64,000 bases of DNA, taken from NCBI GenBank assembly GCA_964646615.1, contig CAZYEV010000088.1, positions 62,001-126,000 on the forward strand, written 5' to 3'. The notes beneath the pieces are model-generated. The model saw only the letters and a program-made list of their open reading frames with translations, searched no databases and was not told the origin of the DNA. Of this stretch, positions 51,138 to 60,088 are shown piece after piece; position 1 is the first letter of the stretch; each line of letters opens with the position of its first letter. This DNA is from M3007 sp964646615. GTDB lineage: Bacteria > Bacteroidota > Bacteroidia > Chitinophagales > Saprospiraceae. A program made the translations under genes and the position numbers.

Positions 51138-52445
51138 TTACCGCTGCCGATACCGCTCTTCGAAGCGCCGGTACAGTTGCTTGTGTTTGTTGTCTAAGTT
51201 GATTTCGCGTCCCTGAATGAATGCGGCCGTTACGGTATTAGTGCGCATGTCGAGGGCATCGCCTTCGCTGATGAACAGCGTGGCGTCTTTGCCTACTTCT
51301 AAGGAGCCGATGCGTCCGGCCACACCAAGTACGACAGCGGGCGTCAGGGTGATGGCCTGGATGGCGGCTTCGTAAGGCAGCCCGTATCCGACGGCCTGCC
51401 CGGCCTCAAAGGGCAGGTTGCGCTGCTGCCAGGCGGCCTCGGAGGTGATGGCAAAGGGAATGCCTGCAGCGTGCAGGAGGGCCGGTGTTTTGTAGGGCTG
51501 GTCCACGTCTTCGTCCTGCCGGCTGGGCAGGCGGTGCGTTTGGGTGAGCACCACCGTTACCTGGTGTTCGCGCAGGAAGTCGGTAATGAGCCAGGCATCA
51601 GCGGCGCCTACCAGCACAGGCCGCACCTGCATTTGCTCGGCGAAGAGGACGGCCTCCTGCATCGTGCGCGCGTGGTTAGTGTGGATGTACAGATTCTGTT
51701 TACCTTCGAATACGCCGCGCATGGCCTCGAAACGCGGGTTGCGTACCTCAGGGTTAGGGTTCTGGCAATAGGCTTTGGCCTCTTGAAAAAACTCGCGTAT
51801 CTCTCGAACGCTCTTTGTGTAGTTATCTTCGGGTTGTTGTTCGGCGGGCATTGGCCCAAAGGCAAAAGCGCGTCGCGCACGCGGCGCGGGCCAGTTGAGA
51901 TGCACGCCATCCTCTAAGCGGAGGGCAGCGTCTTCCCAATTCCAGGCGTCGAGCTGAACGACCGACGATGTGCCCGAAATCACGCCGCCCGTTGGCACGA
52001 CCTGAGCTGCCAACACGCCATTAGAGCGCACCGTCGGAATGATGTCGGAGTCGGTGTTGTAGGCGATGATGCTGCGGGCGTTCGGATTGTATTCGCCGAT
52101 TTCGCTGAAATCTTGCGTGGCGCGCACGGCCTCCACTTCCACTAAGCCTAAGCGGCTGTTCATGGCTACAAAACCCGGATATACGTGTTTGCCTTTGGCG
52201 TCAAAAATGCGCGTGTACTTCGACGGGTCGACGCGCACAGTAGTGGCATCGGCAACCAGCGTAATGCGGCCGTTTTCAAACGCAATGGCGCTGTTGGCAA
52301 TGGATTGGCCATTACCCAAATGCGCCGTGGCGCCCAAAATGAGTATCGCGCCGCGTTGCGGTGGCGCAGGAGCAGGCGGCTGGCCAAAAGCTATCAGGCC
52401 AGAGAGGAGAAGCAGAGCAGTAAAGAGCAAATTGCGCATAAGCAT
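51138..52445 (-). CDS. Exported amidohydrolase-superfamily protein with degenerate metal site
   Basis: The 435-residue protein has a signal peptide (LLFTALLLLSGLIAFGQ). It has the amidohydrolase beta-sandwich and TIM-barrel layout, with FDAKGKHVYPGFVAMNSRLG at 81-100 and LGVAGRIGSLEVGKDATLFI near the end. At the first metal site, active enzymes read PGFID-x-H-x-H; here it is PGFVAMNSR, with no His-x-His. Only scattered His remain (IHTNHARTM). It is probably a non-catalytic or differently acting homologue; related paralogue pairs occur in Bacteroidota. An ATG at 52439 is an equally good start. Confidence 0.75.
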   Translation of the reverse strand: MLMRNLLFTALLLLSGLIAFGQPPAPAPPQRGAILILGATAHLGNGQSIANSAIAFENGRITLVADATTVRVDPSKYTRIFDAKGKHVYPGFVAMNSRLGLVEVEAVRATQDFSEIGEYNPNARSIIAYNTDSDIIPTVRSNGVLAAQVVPTGGVISGTSSVVQLDAWNWEDAALRLEDGVHLNWPAPRARRAFAFGPMPAEQQPEDNYTKSVREIREFFQEAKAYCQNPNPEVRNPRFEAMRGVFEGKQNLYIHTNHARTMQEAVLFAEQMQVRPVLVGAADAWLITDFLREHQVTVVLTQTHRLPSRQDEDVDQPYKTPALLHAAGIPFAITSEAAWQQRNLPFEAGQAVGYGLPYEAAIQAITLTPAVVLGVAGRIGSLEVGKDATLFISEGDALDMRTNTVTAAFIQGREINLDNKHKQLYRRFEERYRQR

Positions 52446-52518
52446 TGAGCAGTGTTTTGCAATGAGATAAGCAGTCTGAGGTTTAAATACCGACGGCAGC
52501 GCCGGTATTTTTTCTCTT

Positions 52519-53130
52519 TTACTTGATGGTACAGGTCAGCATGTGGCGTCCTTCGATGAAGCCTTCCAGCACGTCGCCGATTTGCACAGGGCCAACGCCA
52601 GCGGGGGTGCCGGTGAAAATGAGGTCGCTTTTTTGGAGGGTGAAATAGCGCGAGATGTGCACGATGAGTGCCTCAAAGGAGAAAAGCATGTCGCGCGTGT
52701 GGCCATCTTGCGCGATCTGGCCATTTTTTTTGAGTTGAAAATGGATGTCCTTTGGGTTGGGCAGTTCTTCCAAAGGTATCCACGGGCTGATGGGGGCGGA
52801 GTGGTCGAAGGCCTTGGCAATCTCCCAGGGATGGCCTTTCTGCTTGAGGCGCTCTTGCACATCGCGAGCGGTGAAGTCAATGCCGAAGGCGACGGCGTCG
52901 TAGTAGCGGTGCGCAAATTCAGGCTGCACGGAGCGGCCGTTTTTGCATATGCGCAAGACAATTTCGCCCTCGTAGTGGAGGTCTTGGGTGAAATTGGGGT
53001 AATAAAACGGCTTGTTATTGACCACGAGCGCCGTGGGCGGCTTCATGAAAATGATGGGTTCGGCGGGTACCGGGTTGTTCAGTTCTTTTGCGTGGTCGGC
53101 GTAATTGCGCCCGATGCAGAAAATTTTCAT
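52519..53130 (-). CDS. Fumarylacetoacetate hydrolase-family protein
   Basis: The 203-residue protein is a compact FAH-fold member: MKIFCIGRNYADHAKEL at the N-terminus, HYEGEIVLRICK with the metal-binding Glu pair, FGIDFTARDVQ with the Asp, and LIFTGTPAGVGPVQIGD. Family enzymes cleave or decarboxylate diketo acids (for example acylpyruvates) with a divalent metal. Its small size fits the acylpyruvate/oxaloacetate group, but the substrate is not set by sequence. Confidence 0.87.
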   Translation of the reverse strand: MKIFCIGRNYADHAKELNNPVPAEPIIFMKPPTALVVNNKPFYYPNFTQDLHYEGEIVLRICKNGRSVQPEFAHRYYDAVAFGIDFTARDVQERLKQKGHPWEIAKAFDHSAPISPWIPLEELPNPKDIHFQLKKNGQIAQDGHTRDMLFSFEALIVHISRYFTLQKSDLIFTGTPAGVGPVQIGDVLEGFIEGRHMLTCTIK

Positions 53131-53216
53131 GCGGCGAAAATAGGAAGACTTCTTCCGCCGATTTGGCCGCCGCTCGACGTAGCCTATCTGAAGCGCTGCG
53201 CGCTGCCGGTGAATGC

Positions 53217-53690
53217 CTACTTATAGACCTTTTTGAGGCGGTCGAGTTCGCGTTTTTCGTCGCGTTGCTTGATGGTTTCGCGTTTGTCGTAGGATTTTTT
53301 GCCTGTGGCTAAGGCGATATGGACTTTGGCTAAGCCGCGTTCGTTGAAGGCGATTTTGACGGGCACGATAGTGAAGCCTTTTTCGCGGACGCGGCGTTCC
53401 AGTTTGCGTAGTTCGCTTTTGCGGAGCAAGAGCTTGCGCAGGCGTCGAGGGGCGTGGTTTTGGTCGCTGCCGAAGTCGTATTCGGCGATGTGGAGGTTGC
53501 GTATCCAGAGTTCGCCATTTTCAAACAGGCAGTAGGCGTCGGTCAGGTTGGCGTTGCCGGCGCGCAGGCTTTTCACCTCGGTGCCCGTCAGGGCGATACC
53601 GGCTACGTATTCCTGTACGAAGTGGTACTCGTAGGGGGCCCTCCGGTTAACGATTTCGGGCGGGGGCGCTTTGGTGTTTTTTTTCGTCAT
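53217..53690 (-). CDS. smpB: SsrA-binding protein SmpB
   Basis: This 157-residue protein has the SmpB core: APYEYHFVQEYVAGIALTGTEVKSLRAG, then LWIRNLHIAEYDFG, and the basic C-terminal tail KKSYDKRETIKQRDEKREL that reads the empty mRNA channel. It binds tmRNA in trans-translation. The gene starts 8 bases after trpS and is probably co-transcribed with it. The tmRNA gene itself is not seen in the window. Confidence 0.95.
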   Translation of the reverse strand: MTKKNTKAPPPEIVNRRAPYEYHFVQEYVAGIALTGTEVKSLRAGNANLTDAYCLFENGELWIRNLHIAEYDFGSDQNHAPRRLRKLLLRKSELRKLERRVREKGFTIVPVKIAFNERGLAKVHIALATGKKSYDKRETIKQRDEKRELDRLKKVYK

Positions 53691-53698
53691 GGCGCGCG

Positions 53699-54703
53699 TC
53701 AGGCTTTGAGGGTAGGCAGGCCGACAATTTCGCGCACTTCGCGGAGGGTTTGCCGCGCGCGCTCGCGGATGGCGGCGCTGCTGGCTTCGATTTGGGCTTT
53801 TACGTGCTTTTTATCGGCCTGCAGGTGGTGCAGTCGCTCGCGCAGGGCCGTAACGAGGGCCGACAGGGCATCGGCCACGGTTTCCTTGAGGTCGCTGTAT
53901 CGGAGCGTGCCGCCCTGGTAGTCGGCCATGAGGGCGTTGTAGGCGTCCATCTGGCCGCAGGCGCGGAGGATTTCAAAGAGGTTGGTCACGCCCGGGCTCA
54001 TCTCGCCAGCGGGGGTGTTGCCGGTGTCGGTTACGGCAGAGCGGATTTGCTTGCGGATTTGGGCCTCTTCGCCAAAGAGGTTGATGTAATGCTTCTCGCC
54101 CAGGCTCTTGCTCATCTTGCGCGTCGGGTCGGCGGGCGAAAGGATCTTGGGCGTATGGGTAAACAGCGGCTCTGGTAGCGGAAAGTACTCGCGCCCAAAC
54201 TGCTGATTGAAGCGCTGGGCAATGTTGCGCGATAATTCCAGGTGCTGCTCCTGGTCTTTGCCCACGGGTACGTAATGCCCGTGATAAATGAGGATGTCGG
54301 CTGCTTGCAGAATAGGGTAGGTGAACAGGCCTGCGCTCACGAGAGCGTCTTTGTCGGTCTCCTTGAGTTGATCCACCTTGTCTTTGAACTGGGTCATGCG
54401 CGTCAATTCGCCATACGAGGTAACGCAGCCCAGAATCCAGGCCAGTTCAGTGTGTTCGGGCACAAAGCTTTGAATGAACAGGTTCTCCGGTTTGATGCCG
54501 CAGGCCAGTAGGCGGAAGGCCATGTTCCAGGTGTTTTCGCGCAGTTTGTCCGGCTTGTAGGGCATGGTCATGGAGTGGTAGTCCACCACGCAGAAATAGC
54601 AGCGGTATTGCTCCTGCAGGCGCACCCAGTTCTGGATGGCGCCGAAGTAGTTGCCGATGTGCAGGTCGCCAGTAGGCTGAATGCCGGACAGGACGTTCTT
54701 CAT
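53699..54703 (-). CDS. trpS: Tryptophan-tRNA ligase
   Basis: The 334-residue class I synthetase has the HIGH-type motif in SGIQPTGDLHIGNYFGAI and the KMSKS loop in DPTRKMSKSLGEKHYINL. PVGKDQEQHLELSRNIAQRF is typical of TrpS. It activates tryptophan and charges tRNA-Trp. It lies in a tight minus-strand run after the RidA gene (17 bases) and before smpB (8 bases). Confidence 0.95.
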   Translation of the reverse strand: MKNVLSGIQPTGDLHIGNYFGAIQNWVRLQEQYRCYFCVVDYHSMTMPYKPDKLRENTWNMAFRLLACGIKPENLFIQSFVPEHTELAWILGCVTSYGELTRMTQFKDKVDQLKETDKDALVSAGLFTYPILQAADILIYHGHYVPVGKDQEQHLELSRNIAQRFNQQFGREYFPLPEPLFTHTPKILSPADPTRKMSKSLGEKHYINLFGEEAQIRKQIRSAVTDTGNTPAGEMSPGVTNLFEILRACGQMDAYNALMADYQGGTLRYSDLKETVADALSALVTALRERLHHLQADKKHVKAQIEASSAAIRERARQTLREVREIVGLPTLKA

Positions 54704-54720
54704 AGCGGGCGGGCGCGGGT

Positions 54721-55101
54721 TTACACCGTCGCGATAACGGAAATCTCTACGTTGACAAAGCGCGGCAATTCGGCCACCTGCACCAATTCGCGCGCGGGAG
54801 CGGACTCGGGCGGGAAGTACTCGCCATAAACCGCGTTAATGCGGCTGAACTGGTTGATGTCTTTCACGAATACGGTGGCTTTGAGCACGTTTTGCAGGCC
54901 AGTGCCGGCAGCCTCCAGAATGGCTTTCACGTTCCGAAGCACCTGATGCGTCTCGGCTTCGATGTTATCGAGGACGAGCTCGCCGCTCTGAGGGTCAAGG
55001 GCTATTTGCCCCGACACAAAAAGCAAATTACCCGCGCGCGTGGCCTGGTTATAAGGGCCGATGGGCGCTGGAGCATTAGGTGTGTTGATGATTTGCTTCA
55101 T
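54721..55101 (-). CDS. RidA-family deaminase (enamine/imine)
   Basis: The 126-residue protein matches RidA: MKQIINTPNAPAPIGPYNQA, LLFVSGQIALDPQSGEL, KATVFVKDINQFSRINAVYG and the catalytic-site Arg in PARELVQVAELPR. RidA hydrolyses reactive enamine and imine intermediates such as 2-aminoacrylate. The start at 55101 gives the usual length. First gene of a likely RidA-trpS-smpB operon. Confidence 0.93.
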   Translation of the reverse strand: MKQIINTPNAPAPIGPYNQATRAGNLLFVSGQIALDPQSGELVLDNIEAETHQVLRNVKAILEAAGTGLQNVLKATVFVKDINQFSRINAVYGEYFPPESAPARELVQVAELPRFVNVEISVIATV

Positions 55102-55206
55102 AGCAAGCGAGATGCTTTCAGGCGTTTTCCCAAAAAAATACTCGTGCCGCGGGCAGCACAAGCGGATGAAGCGCAAAGGAGCGCGCGCTCAGTGACGTTC
55201 CACGGG

Positions 55207-55416
55207 CTATGCCTGTGCGGTTTCTTCTTCTCCGCCGGTGTAATTCACCAACAGGCGGCCGCGGTAATACAGGTTGCCATCCACTAAATAGGCGTGATGG
55301 CGCAAGTGGGTTTCGCCGGTGGCAGGGCAGTTCGACAGCGTAGGCAGCGGCGCTTTGTAGTGGGTGCGGCGAGCGCGTTTGCGGCGCTTGGAATGCCGCC
55401 ATTTAGGATTGGGCAT
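55207..55416 (-). CDS. rpmF: 50S ribosomal protein L32
   Basis: The 69-residue protein starts MPNPKWRHSKRRKRARRTHY, typical L32, and has a single Cys in LSNCPATGETHLRHHAY, so it is the form without the four-Cys zinc site. It follows the DUF177 gene by 43 bases, the common DUF177(YceD)-rpmF pairing. Confidence 0.95.
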   Translation of the reverse strand: MPNPKWRHSKRRKRARRTHYKAPLPTLSNCPATGETHLRHHAYLVDGNLYYRGRLLVNYTGGEEETAQA

Positions 55417-55459
55417 ATTCGAATGCGTTTATTTTTTGAAAAGAAATCAGCGATTTGCG

Positions 55460-55978
55460 TTACTGTAAGCCTTTGAGCGCCTCCCAGATGGGATTGGGCT
55501 GTTCGTCGGCAGAAATATCTTTCAAGATGCGGAGCGCCTCCTGGTTGCAGGGCAGCGGTGTTTCGCTTTGGCAGTCGTACGTGTTCGTCATGGGCAGGGC
55601 CAGCATCGCGAATTCGTACAGATAGGGCGCCAGTTGAAACTGCGGAGTTTCGCGCGGGATGAAAACCACTTCGTCGTTGTCCTCATCCTCTTCGGCGTCA
55701 CCGTACTTGATGATGAGTTGGCGGGTCTCTTCGTTCAGAGGCAGCCGTATAGGAGCCGTGCAGCGGTCGCAGGTCGTTTCCGTGTAACCAGACAGGTGGA
55801 AGTCCAGGATCATGAGGCTGGGGCGTTTGTCCACCGAAACCACTACCTGCACGGAACCTTCCTGGATGAGCGAACCCTCAAAGTGGCGAAAGAAATCACC
55901 TTCCAGCGCATACCGGTATTCGTGCATGCCGGTTTTCAGGCCCTGAATGGGAAGGGTGTATGCGGAAAGAGGGTCCAT
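55460..55978 (-). CDS. DUF177 (YceD-family) protein
   Basis: The 172-residue protein has the DUF177 pattern, with SGYTETTCDRCTAPIRLPLNEETRQLIIKY (described here as the CDRC motif region, residues ~75-95) and an acidic stretch EDEDNDEVVFIP. DUF177 proteins are linked to rpmF and rRNA handling. The frame is open to 56035, but the promoter at 56005-56035 places the transcription start below that, so the ATG at 55978 (MDPLSAYTLPIQGL) is the real start. Confidence 0.88.
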   Translation of the reverse strand: MDPLSAYTLPIQGLKTGMHEYRYALEGDFFRHFEGSLIQEGSVQVVVSVDKRPSLMILDFHLSGYTETTCDRCTAPIRLPLNEETRQLIIKYGDAEEDEDNDEVVFIPRETPQFQLAPYLYEFAMLALPMTNTYDCQSETPLPCNQEALRILKDISADEQPNPIWEALKGLQ

Positions 55979-56004
55979 CCCTGAGCGTATTAAAAATTGG
56001 GCTG

Positions 56005-56035
56005 CAAAGGTAGAGCGCCGCTGAGAAACAGCCAA
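56005..56035 (-). promoter_or_regulatory. Promoter of the DUF177-rpmF operon
   Basis: On the minus strand TTG (plus 56033-56035) and TACCTTTG (plus 56005-56012) are separated by 20 bases. It decides the DUF177 start, because an upstream in-frame ATG at 56035 would lie within the promoter. Confidence 0.75.
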
Positions 56036-56102
56036 AGATTTTTTTTGAAATAATAGGGCTTTTGGTGCTATACCGAAGGAATGTTGGCGCTCAGGGGGGT
56101 AT

Positions 56103-56576
56103 TCAGGGTTTGCCGCTGTCTTTAGGCGGCAGGTCGTCAGGCGGCGGAATAGGCTCTATCTCGATATCTTCCACGATTTCGGAGCGGCGCGGGGGCTCGC
56201 TTTCAATTTCCTCAAAGTCAATGTATTCGCCTTCCGCCGAACTGGAGCCTTCGTTGTACACAGGGCCAAATGCCTGCTCCATGCGGAGATAGCCCAAAGC
56301 GCGCATGAACAAATAGAGCGCTGTAATGGGGTACAATACAACTGCCAGTACGGTCATGATCAGGCCGGAGAGTGGGCGTTCGAGCAGCATGGCCCAGAAC
56401 TCTCGCACGGTGTCCCATACGGCGCGCCAGTTGATGATGATGGCCGCCAGCAGGAGGGCGGGCGATACGATGTACAAGACGAAGAGCATCGCACGCAAGA
56501 GGTAGAAGAGCAAGATCAAAACCACTGCCCCGATGAGCAGGCATCCCCAGCCGCCGCTGTATCGCGTGTAAGCCAT
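56103..56576 (-). CDS. DUF4834-like multi-pass membrane protein with acidic tail
   Basis: The 157-residue protein has three to four hydrophobic segments (GCLLIGAVVLILLFYLL, LFVLYIVSPALLLAAIII, GLIMTVLAVVLYPITALYLF). Its acidic, proline-rich tail contains GEYIDFEEIESEPPRR. The GEYIDFEEI motif recurs almost identically at the C-terminus of the small protein at 40064-40282. A -7-like TACTTTTG lies ~30 bases upstream. Function unknown. Confidence 0.65.
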   Translation of the reverse strand: MAYTRYSGGWGCLLIGAVVLILLFYLLRAMLFVLYIVSPALLLAAIIINWRAVWDTVREFWAMLLERPLSGLIMTVLAVVLYPITALYLFMRALGYLRMEQAFGPVYNEGSSSAEGEYIDFEEIESEPPRRSEIVEDIEIEPIPPPDDLPPKDSGKP

Positions 56577-56691
56577 GTTGTGGTCAATAAGGAAAATGAA
56601 TGCACAAAAGTAGGCGGAATGTCGAAACGGGCATCTGGTGGGCCAGGGTGATTTTTGTTGGTGCCAGCGATAATTTGCTCTTCAACACCGC

Positions 56692-57588
56692 TTATTCGCG
56701 GTTCCACTGGCGCAGGCGGCGTTCGTAGCGTTTGCTGCTGACGGGCCAAAGGTTTTTATCTACGGTGGCTTTGATGCGTGCATCAGGGCCGCGCAGCAGG
56801 CGCGGGAAGAAGTCAATACCGGTGAGGGTCTCTACGTCGTTGACCGTGCAGGCGTACTCCATGAGTGGGCGGTCGCTTTGGGCGTTTGGAATGACGAAGG
56901 CAATGGCGCTGCGTTGCTGGGGGGCGTAGATGACTTTGTAGAATGCTGCCGGTACGGTTACCCGGTTGAAGCCGATCTGGCCCAGTCCTGGTCGTGTGAG
57001 CACGGGGCCAGTAACGACGTACAGGAGATCCATGCGTTTGGCCCAGTCGCGGACGTTTTCTTCCAGTTCGCGCCAGATGCCGCCGTTGAAGGTGCGCACC
57101 TGCGGGCTGATGTTGCTCATGAGGAAGGTTTCGTCCATGGCTGCGGCGTCGAAGGCCATGTCGGCAGCGGGCACTAAGTGGCCGCGGTCGTAACCGCTGC
57201 CGCTATAGTCGCGCGGGGTGGCACTTTCGGTCCGCACCTGTGGGTCGGGGCGGAAGGCACCGGAGCGCTCGACCCAGGGCTGCTGGAGGCGTTCGCGGCG
57301 CAGCTCATATGCGACCCATTCGGCTTGTTCGTGGTCTTCCGAATACGATAATACATAATAGGTGTGGCGTACGATGACGCCTGTGGTGCTGGTGGGCAAA
57401 ATCTCGTCGGGCACTAAGCATTGCGCCGACGCTGTGCTCGGGTATTCTGCTTTTAGAGGAGGCGTCTCTTTTTTGCCGCTGTCGAATTGCTGAAATATCC
57501 AGAACGCAAGGCCAGCCAGTATGGCGAAAAGCCCGGTTTTAAACCAGAAGCCATCGTCGGAAGAAGCAGAAGGTTTATAAGCGCGCAT
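56692..57588 (-). CDS. Membrane-anchored DNA/RNA non-specific endonuclease (NUC1 family)
   Basis: The 298-residue protein has an N-terminal signal anchor (LFAILAGLAFWIFQQF) and the betabetaalpha-metal nuclease domain with YDRGHLVPAADM, where His is the general base, followed by NISPQVRTFNGGIWRELEENVR with the metal-binding Asn. Such enzymes digest DNA and RNA outside the cytoplasm for nutrition or defence against DNA. The start at 57588 is chosen because the anchor follows; a 146-residue upstream extension to 58026 overlaps the divergent gene and lacks coding character. Confidence 0.88.
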   Translation of the reverse strand: MRAYKPSASSDDGFWFKTGLFAILAGLAFWIFQQFDSGKKETPPLKAEYPSTASAQCLVPDEILPTSTTGVIVRHTYYVLSYSEDHEQAEWVAYELRRERLQQPWVERSGAFRPDPQVRTESATPRDYSGSGYDRGHLVPAADMAFDAAAMDETFLMSNISPQVRTFNGGIWRELEENVRDWAKRMDLLYVVTGPVLTRPGLGQIGFNRVTVPAAFYKVIYAPQQRSAIAFVIPNAQSDRPLMEYACTVNDVETLTGIDFFPRLLRGPDARIKATVDKNLWPVSSKRYERRLRQWNRE

Positions 57589-57822
57589 GAGGAGAGCGAG
57601 GAAAAAGCTTTTCGGCGAAGGTAGGCTGTCAGGCGCACAAGTGAAGCGCTCAGGAGGCGTCTTTTTGAACAGCGAGCGGATTTGCACTGCCGCCTGCGCT
57701 TTTTGCCCGAAATTTGCTGCGTTTAAGTCATCCATCACCGATTCGAGCGGCAAGGCGCAATGCTTGAGGCCAACAGGCGCGAGGTGCGCATTGCTCGCCG
57801 CTTTTAAAAAAAGTAAAACACC

Positions 57823-59826
57823 ATGTTCATGGCGCGTTTTTGGGTCAGTATAATTGGGCTTTGGCTGTCGGCGTCTGTTGCACAAGCGCAGGACTGCTTT
57901 GGAGTGAACGCGAGTAACTCGCGGGCGATTTATGCCTCCGGAGAGGCCATTGCCCTGCCAGCACTGAACGGCAAGATTCAGATGCCTTGCACGCAGACGA
58001 TCCGCAATTTTGCCTTCGTCATTCAATTCGCTACGGGAGTAGAGCGCTATTTTGAAGACTCGACGCAGTTCACCGGCGTGCTCAGTTACAAGAGCTCCAC
58101 GTTTGTACTGTTATACGATAAAAGCCAGAACACTTTCCGGCTGGCGAGTGATCAGCAGCTTGGCGAAGGCACTTATACCCTGACGCTGTCTTCCATCATG
58201 TGTGCGCCGACGGGGGCCTTGTGTAGCAATTGCTTTGTGCAATACTCCTTCCAGGTGGAATATATCAATGACCTGACGTGGGGGGTGAGCATAGAAACCG
58301 ACCCCGATCCGGCGGTGCTGACCTGCCTGCCCGGAAGCCAGGTGATGCTGAAAGGAACGCCGCCGCCGCACAGCGGCTTTCAGGTGCAATGGGCCAGGTT
58401 GATTGGAGTGCAATTTGTCAACATCCCCGGCGCCACTCAGCCCAACTATGCCACGGGGCAAAGCGGCACCTATTTATATACGGTTACCGGACCAGCGGGC
58501 TGTCGGGCCAGCAATCTGGCGTCTGTTCGGCCGCCCGACCGGCCCGAAATCCAGGTCGCTGAACCGCAGCAAAAGCTGAACAGCTGCGCACAACCGATAG
58601 CCGGCATCGCAGTGGCCGACTCCAGCGCGCCGGGCAACCTCGTGTTTGGCTGGACCGCTTCATTGGGAGGTGTCATCCTGAGCGGCAGTAGCACCCTCAG
58701 CCCGATGATTGGGGCTCCAGGCGTGTACACCCTGACCGTGCGTAGGGCCGACAACGGCTGCGCCGACACAGCGGCTGTCAATGTCATACCCGGTGACATA
58801 CCGCTTGTGCAGGTGAACATCAGCAGCATTTCGGGTACCGACGTGCTGGATTGCAAAAATACCTCCCTGACCCTTCGGGCTCAAGCGTCGCTCTCCGCCG
58901 GCAGTAGCTCATATGCCTACCAGTGGACCAATGGTGCTAGCACGGAAGAAATTACGGTTAGTCAGCCGGGCATCTATGCCGTTACTGTAACCGCTTTAGA
59001 CAACGGCTGCGTAGGCTACGGTGATAAAGCCGTTTTCCAAAACACAAAACCACCTGTGGCCAGCATCAGCAGCAGCCGCGACACTGTCTGCGCAGGTGAG
59101 TCGGCAGTGCTGTCGGTCCTGACACCAGACCCGGCGACCTTTCGCTGGTCAGACGGTTCTACCGGAATGCTCCTGAACGTAACACCGCCAACGGATGGCT
59201 CCAATACCTATACGGTTACGGTTACGGCCAACGCCAACGGCTGCTCGACCGTCGTAGAAAAAAACGTTGCGCGCATACCGTACCCGCCGCTGACGTGCCT
59301 GCCCGCCGAAATTACCCTTTCGCACGGGCAGACGGCAACGCTCAACTGCACTACCAGCCCGCTGGCTCAGCTGCAATGGACGGCGGTGCCTATTAATGTG
59401 GGCAGCATTCCGTCCTCAGGCATTGGGCCGGTGCAGGGGCGTCGTTTCGAGTTGAACTCCCTCAAAGCACCCGGTCGGGTGGAGTTCACCGTCTTTGCGC
59501 GCCGAAGCGGTTGCTCCAGCCCACCCGCTCAGGTCGCGGTACATGTGCTGCCCCCTTCGGCAGAGGGCATTTACATCCCGGAAATCATTACTCCCGATGC
59601 CGATGGCCAGGACGGAAGGTGGAACATCGTGCTGCCCTCCGATGCTGCCGACCCATCGGCCTATGGTATAGTGATTTACAACCGCAGCGGCGCTGTAGTG
59701 TGGGAAAACACCTTAGCAACACCCTTCACGGCAGGGCGATACCCCGATGGCGTGTACTTCTACGTGCTGACCACGCCAGAGGGCGCATCCCTCAAGGGCG
59801 CTGTGTCCATTTTGCGCAAGCAATAG
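57823..59826 (+). CDS. Large secreted Ig-like/PKD repeat protein with gliding-type (CHU_C) T9SS C-terminal domain
   Basis: The 667-residue protein has a signal peptide (VSIIGLWLSASVAQAQ) and several Ig-like repeats ending in GxYxVTVT-type strands (for example PGVYTLTVRRADNGCADTAAV, PGIYAVTVTALDNGC, YTVTVTANANGC), each with paired Cys. The last ~85 residues (YIPEIITPDADGQDGRWNIV to SILRKQ) match the gliding motility-associated C-terminal domain that directs export by type IX secretion. It is likely a surface adhesin or matrix protein. A second ATG at 57829 is an equally good start. Confidence 0.87.
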   Translation: MFMARFWVSIIGLWLSASVAQAQDCFGVNASNSRAIYASGEAIALPALNGKIQMPCTQTIRNFAFVIQFATGVERYFEDSTQFTGVLSYKSSTFVLLYDKSQNTFRLASDQQLGEGTYTLTLSSIMCAPTGALCSNCFVQYSFQVEYINDLTWGVSIETDPDPAVLTCLPGSQVMLKGTPPPHSGFQVQWARLIGVQFVNIPGATQPNYATGQSGTYLYTVTGPAGCRASNLASVRPPDRPEIQVAEPQQKLNSCAQPIAGIAVADSSAPGNLVFGWTASLGGVILSGSSTLSPMIGAPGVYTLTVRRADNGCADTAAVNVIPGDIPLVQVNISSISGTDVLDCKNTSLTLRAQASLSAGSSSYAYQWTNGASTEEITVSQPGIYAVTVTALDNGCVGYGDKAVFQNTKPPVASISSSRDTVCAGESAVLSVLTPDPATFRWSDGSTGMLLNVTPPTDGSNTYTVTVTANANGCSTVVEKNVARIPYPPLTCLPAEITLSHGQTATLNCTTSPLAQLQWTAVPINVGSIPSSGIGPVQGRRFELNSLKAPGRVEFTVFARRSGCSSPPAQVAVHVLPPSAEGIYIPEIITPDADGQDGRWNIVLPSDAADPSAYGIVIYNRSGAVVWENTLATPFTAGRYPDGVYFYVLTTPEGASLKGAVSILRKQ

Positions 59827-59898
59827 AGATTTTGGCAAACACTTACAGGCACTTTGCCGGGCCAGACAAGAAGCGGTAGGAAATTTTTTACCAAATTA

Positions 59899-59928
59899 TT
59901 GCAATCCTACCCTGCCTGCCTACCTTTG
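59899..59928 (+). promoter_or_regulatory. Promoter of the alternative complex III operon
   Basis: TTG (59899-59901) and TACCTTTG (59921-59928) are separated by 19 bases, a full match to the Bacteroidota consensus. It would give a leader of about 150 bases before actA. A second TACCTTTG occurs at 60041. Confidence 0.75.
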
Positions 59929-60040
59929 CCGCGCTTCTATTTTAACGGTGCATTAACGTGCGTTGCGCAATAAAGTTTAGAGACTATCTAAATACGCTGC
60001 GACCGTTGCTGCGCCCTCAAAACAAAACGAACGGGAGAAT

Positions 60041-60048
60041 TACCTTTG
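60041..60048 (+). promoter_or_regulatory. Possible second -7 element before actA
   Basis: TACCTTTG lies 41 bases before the ATG, but without TTG at the -33 spacing. It could be a second, shorter-leader promoter. Confidence 0.4.
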
Positions 60049-60088
60049 CGGCAAATACAGATAGACCAATAAGTAGCACTTTATCAAT

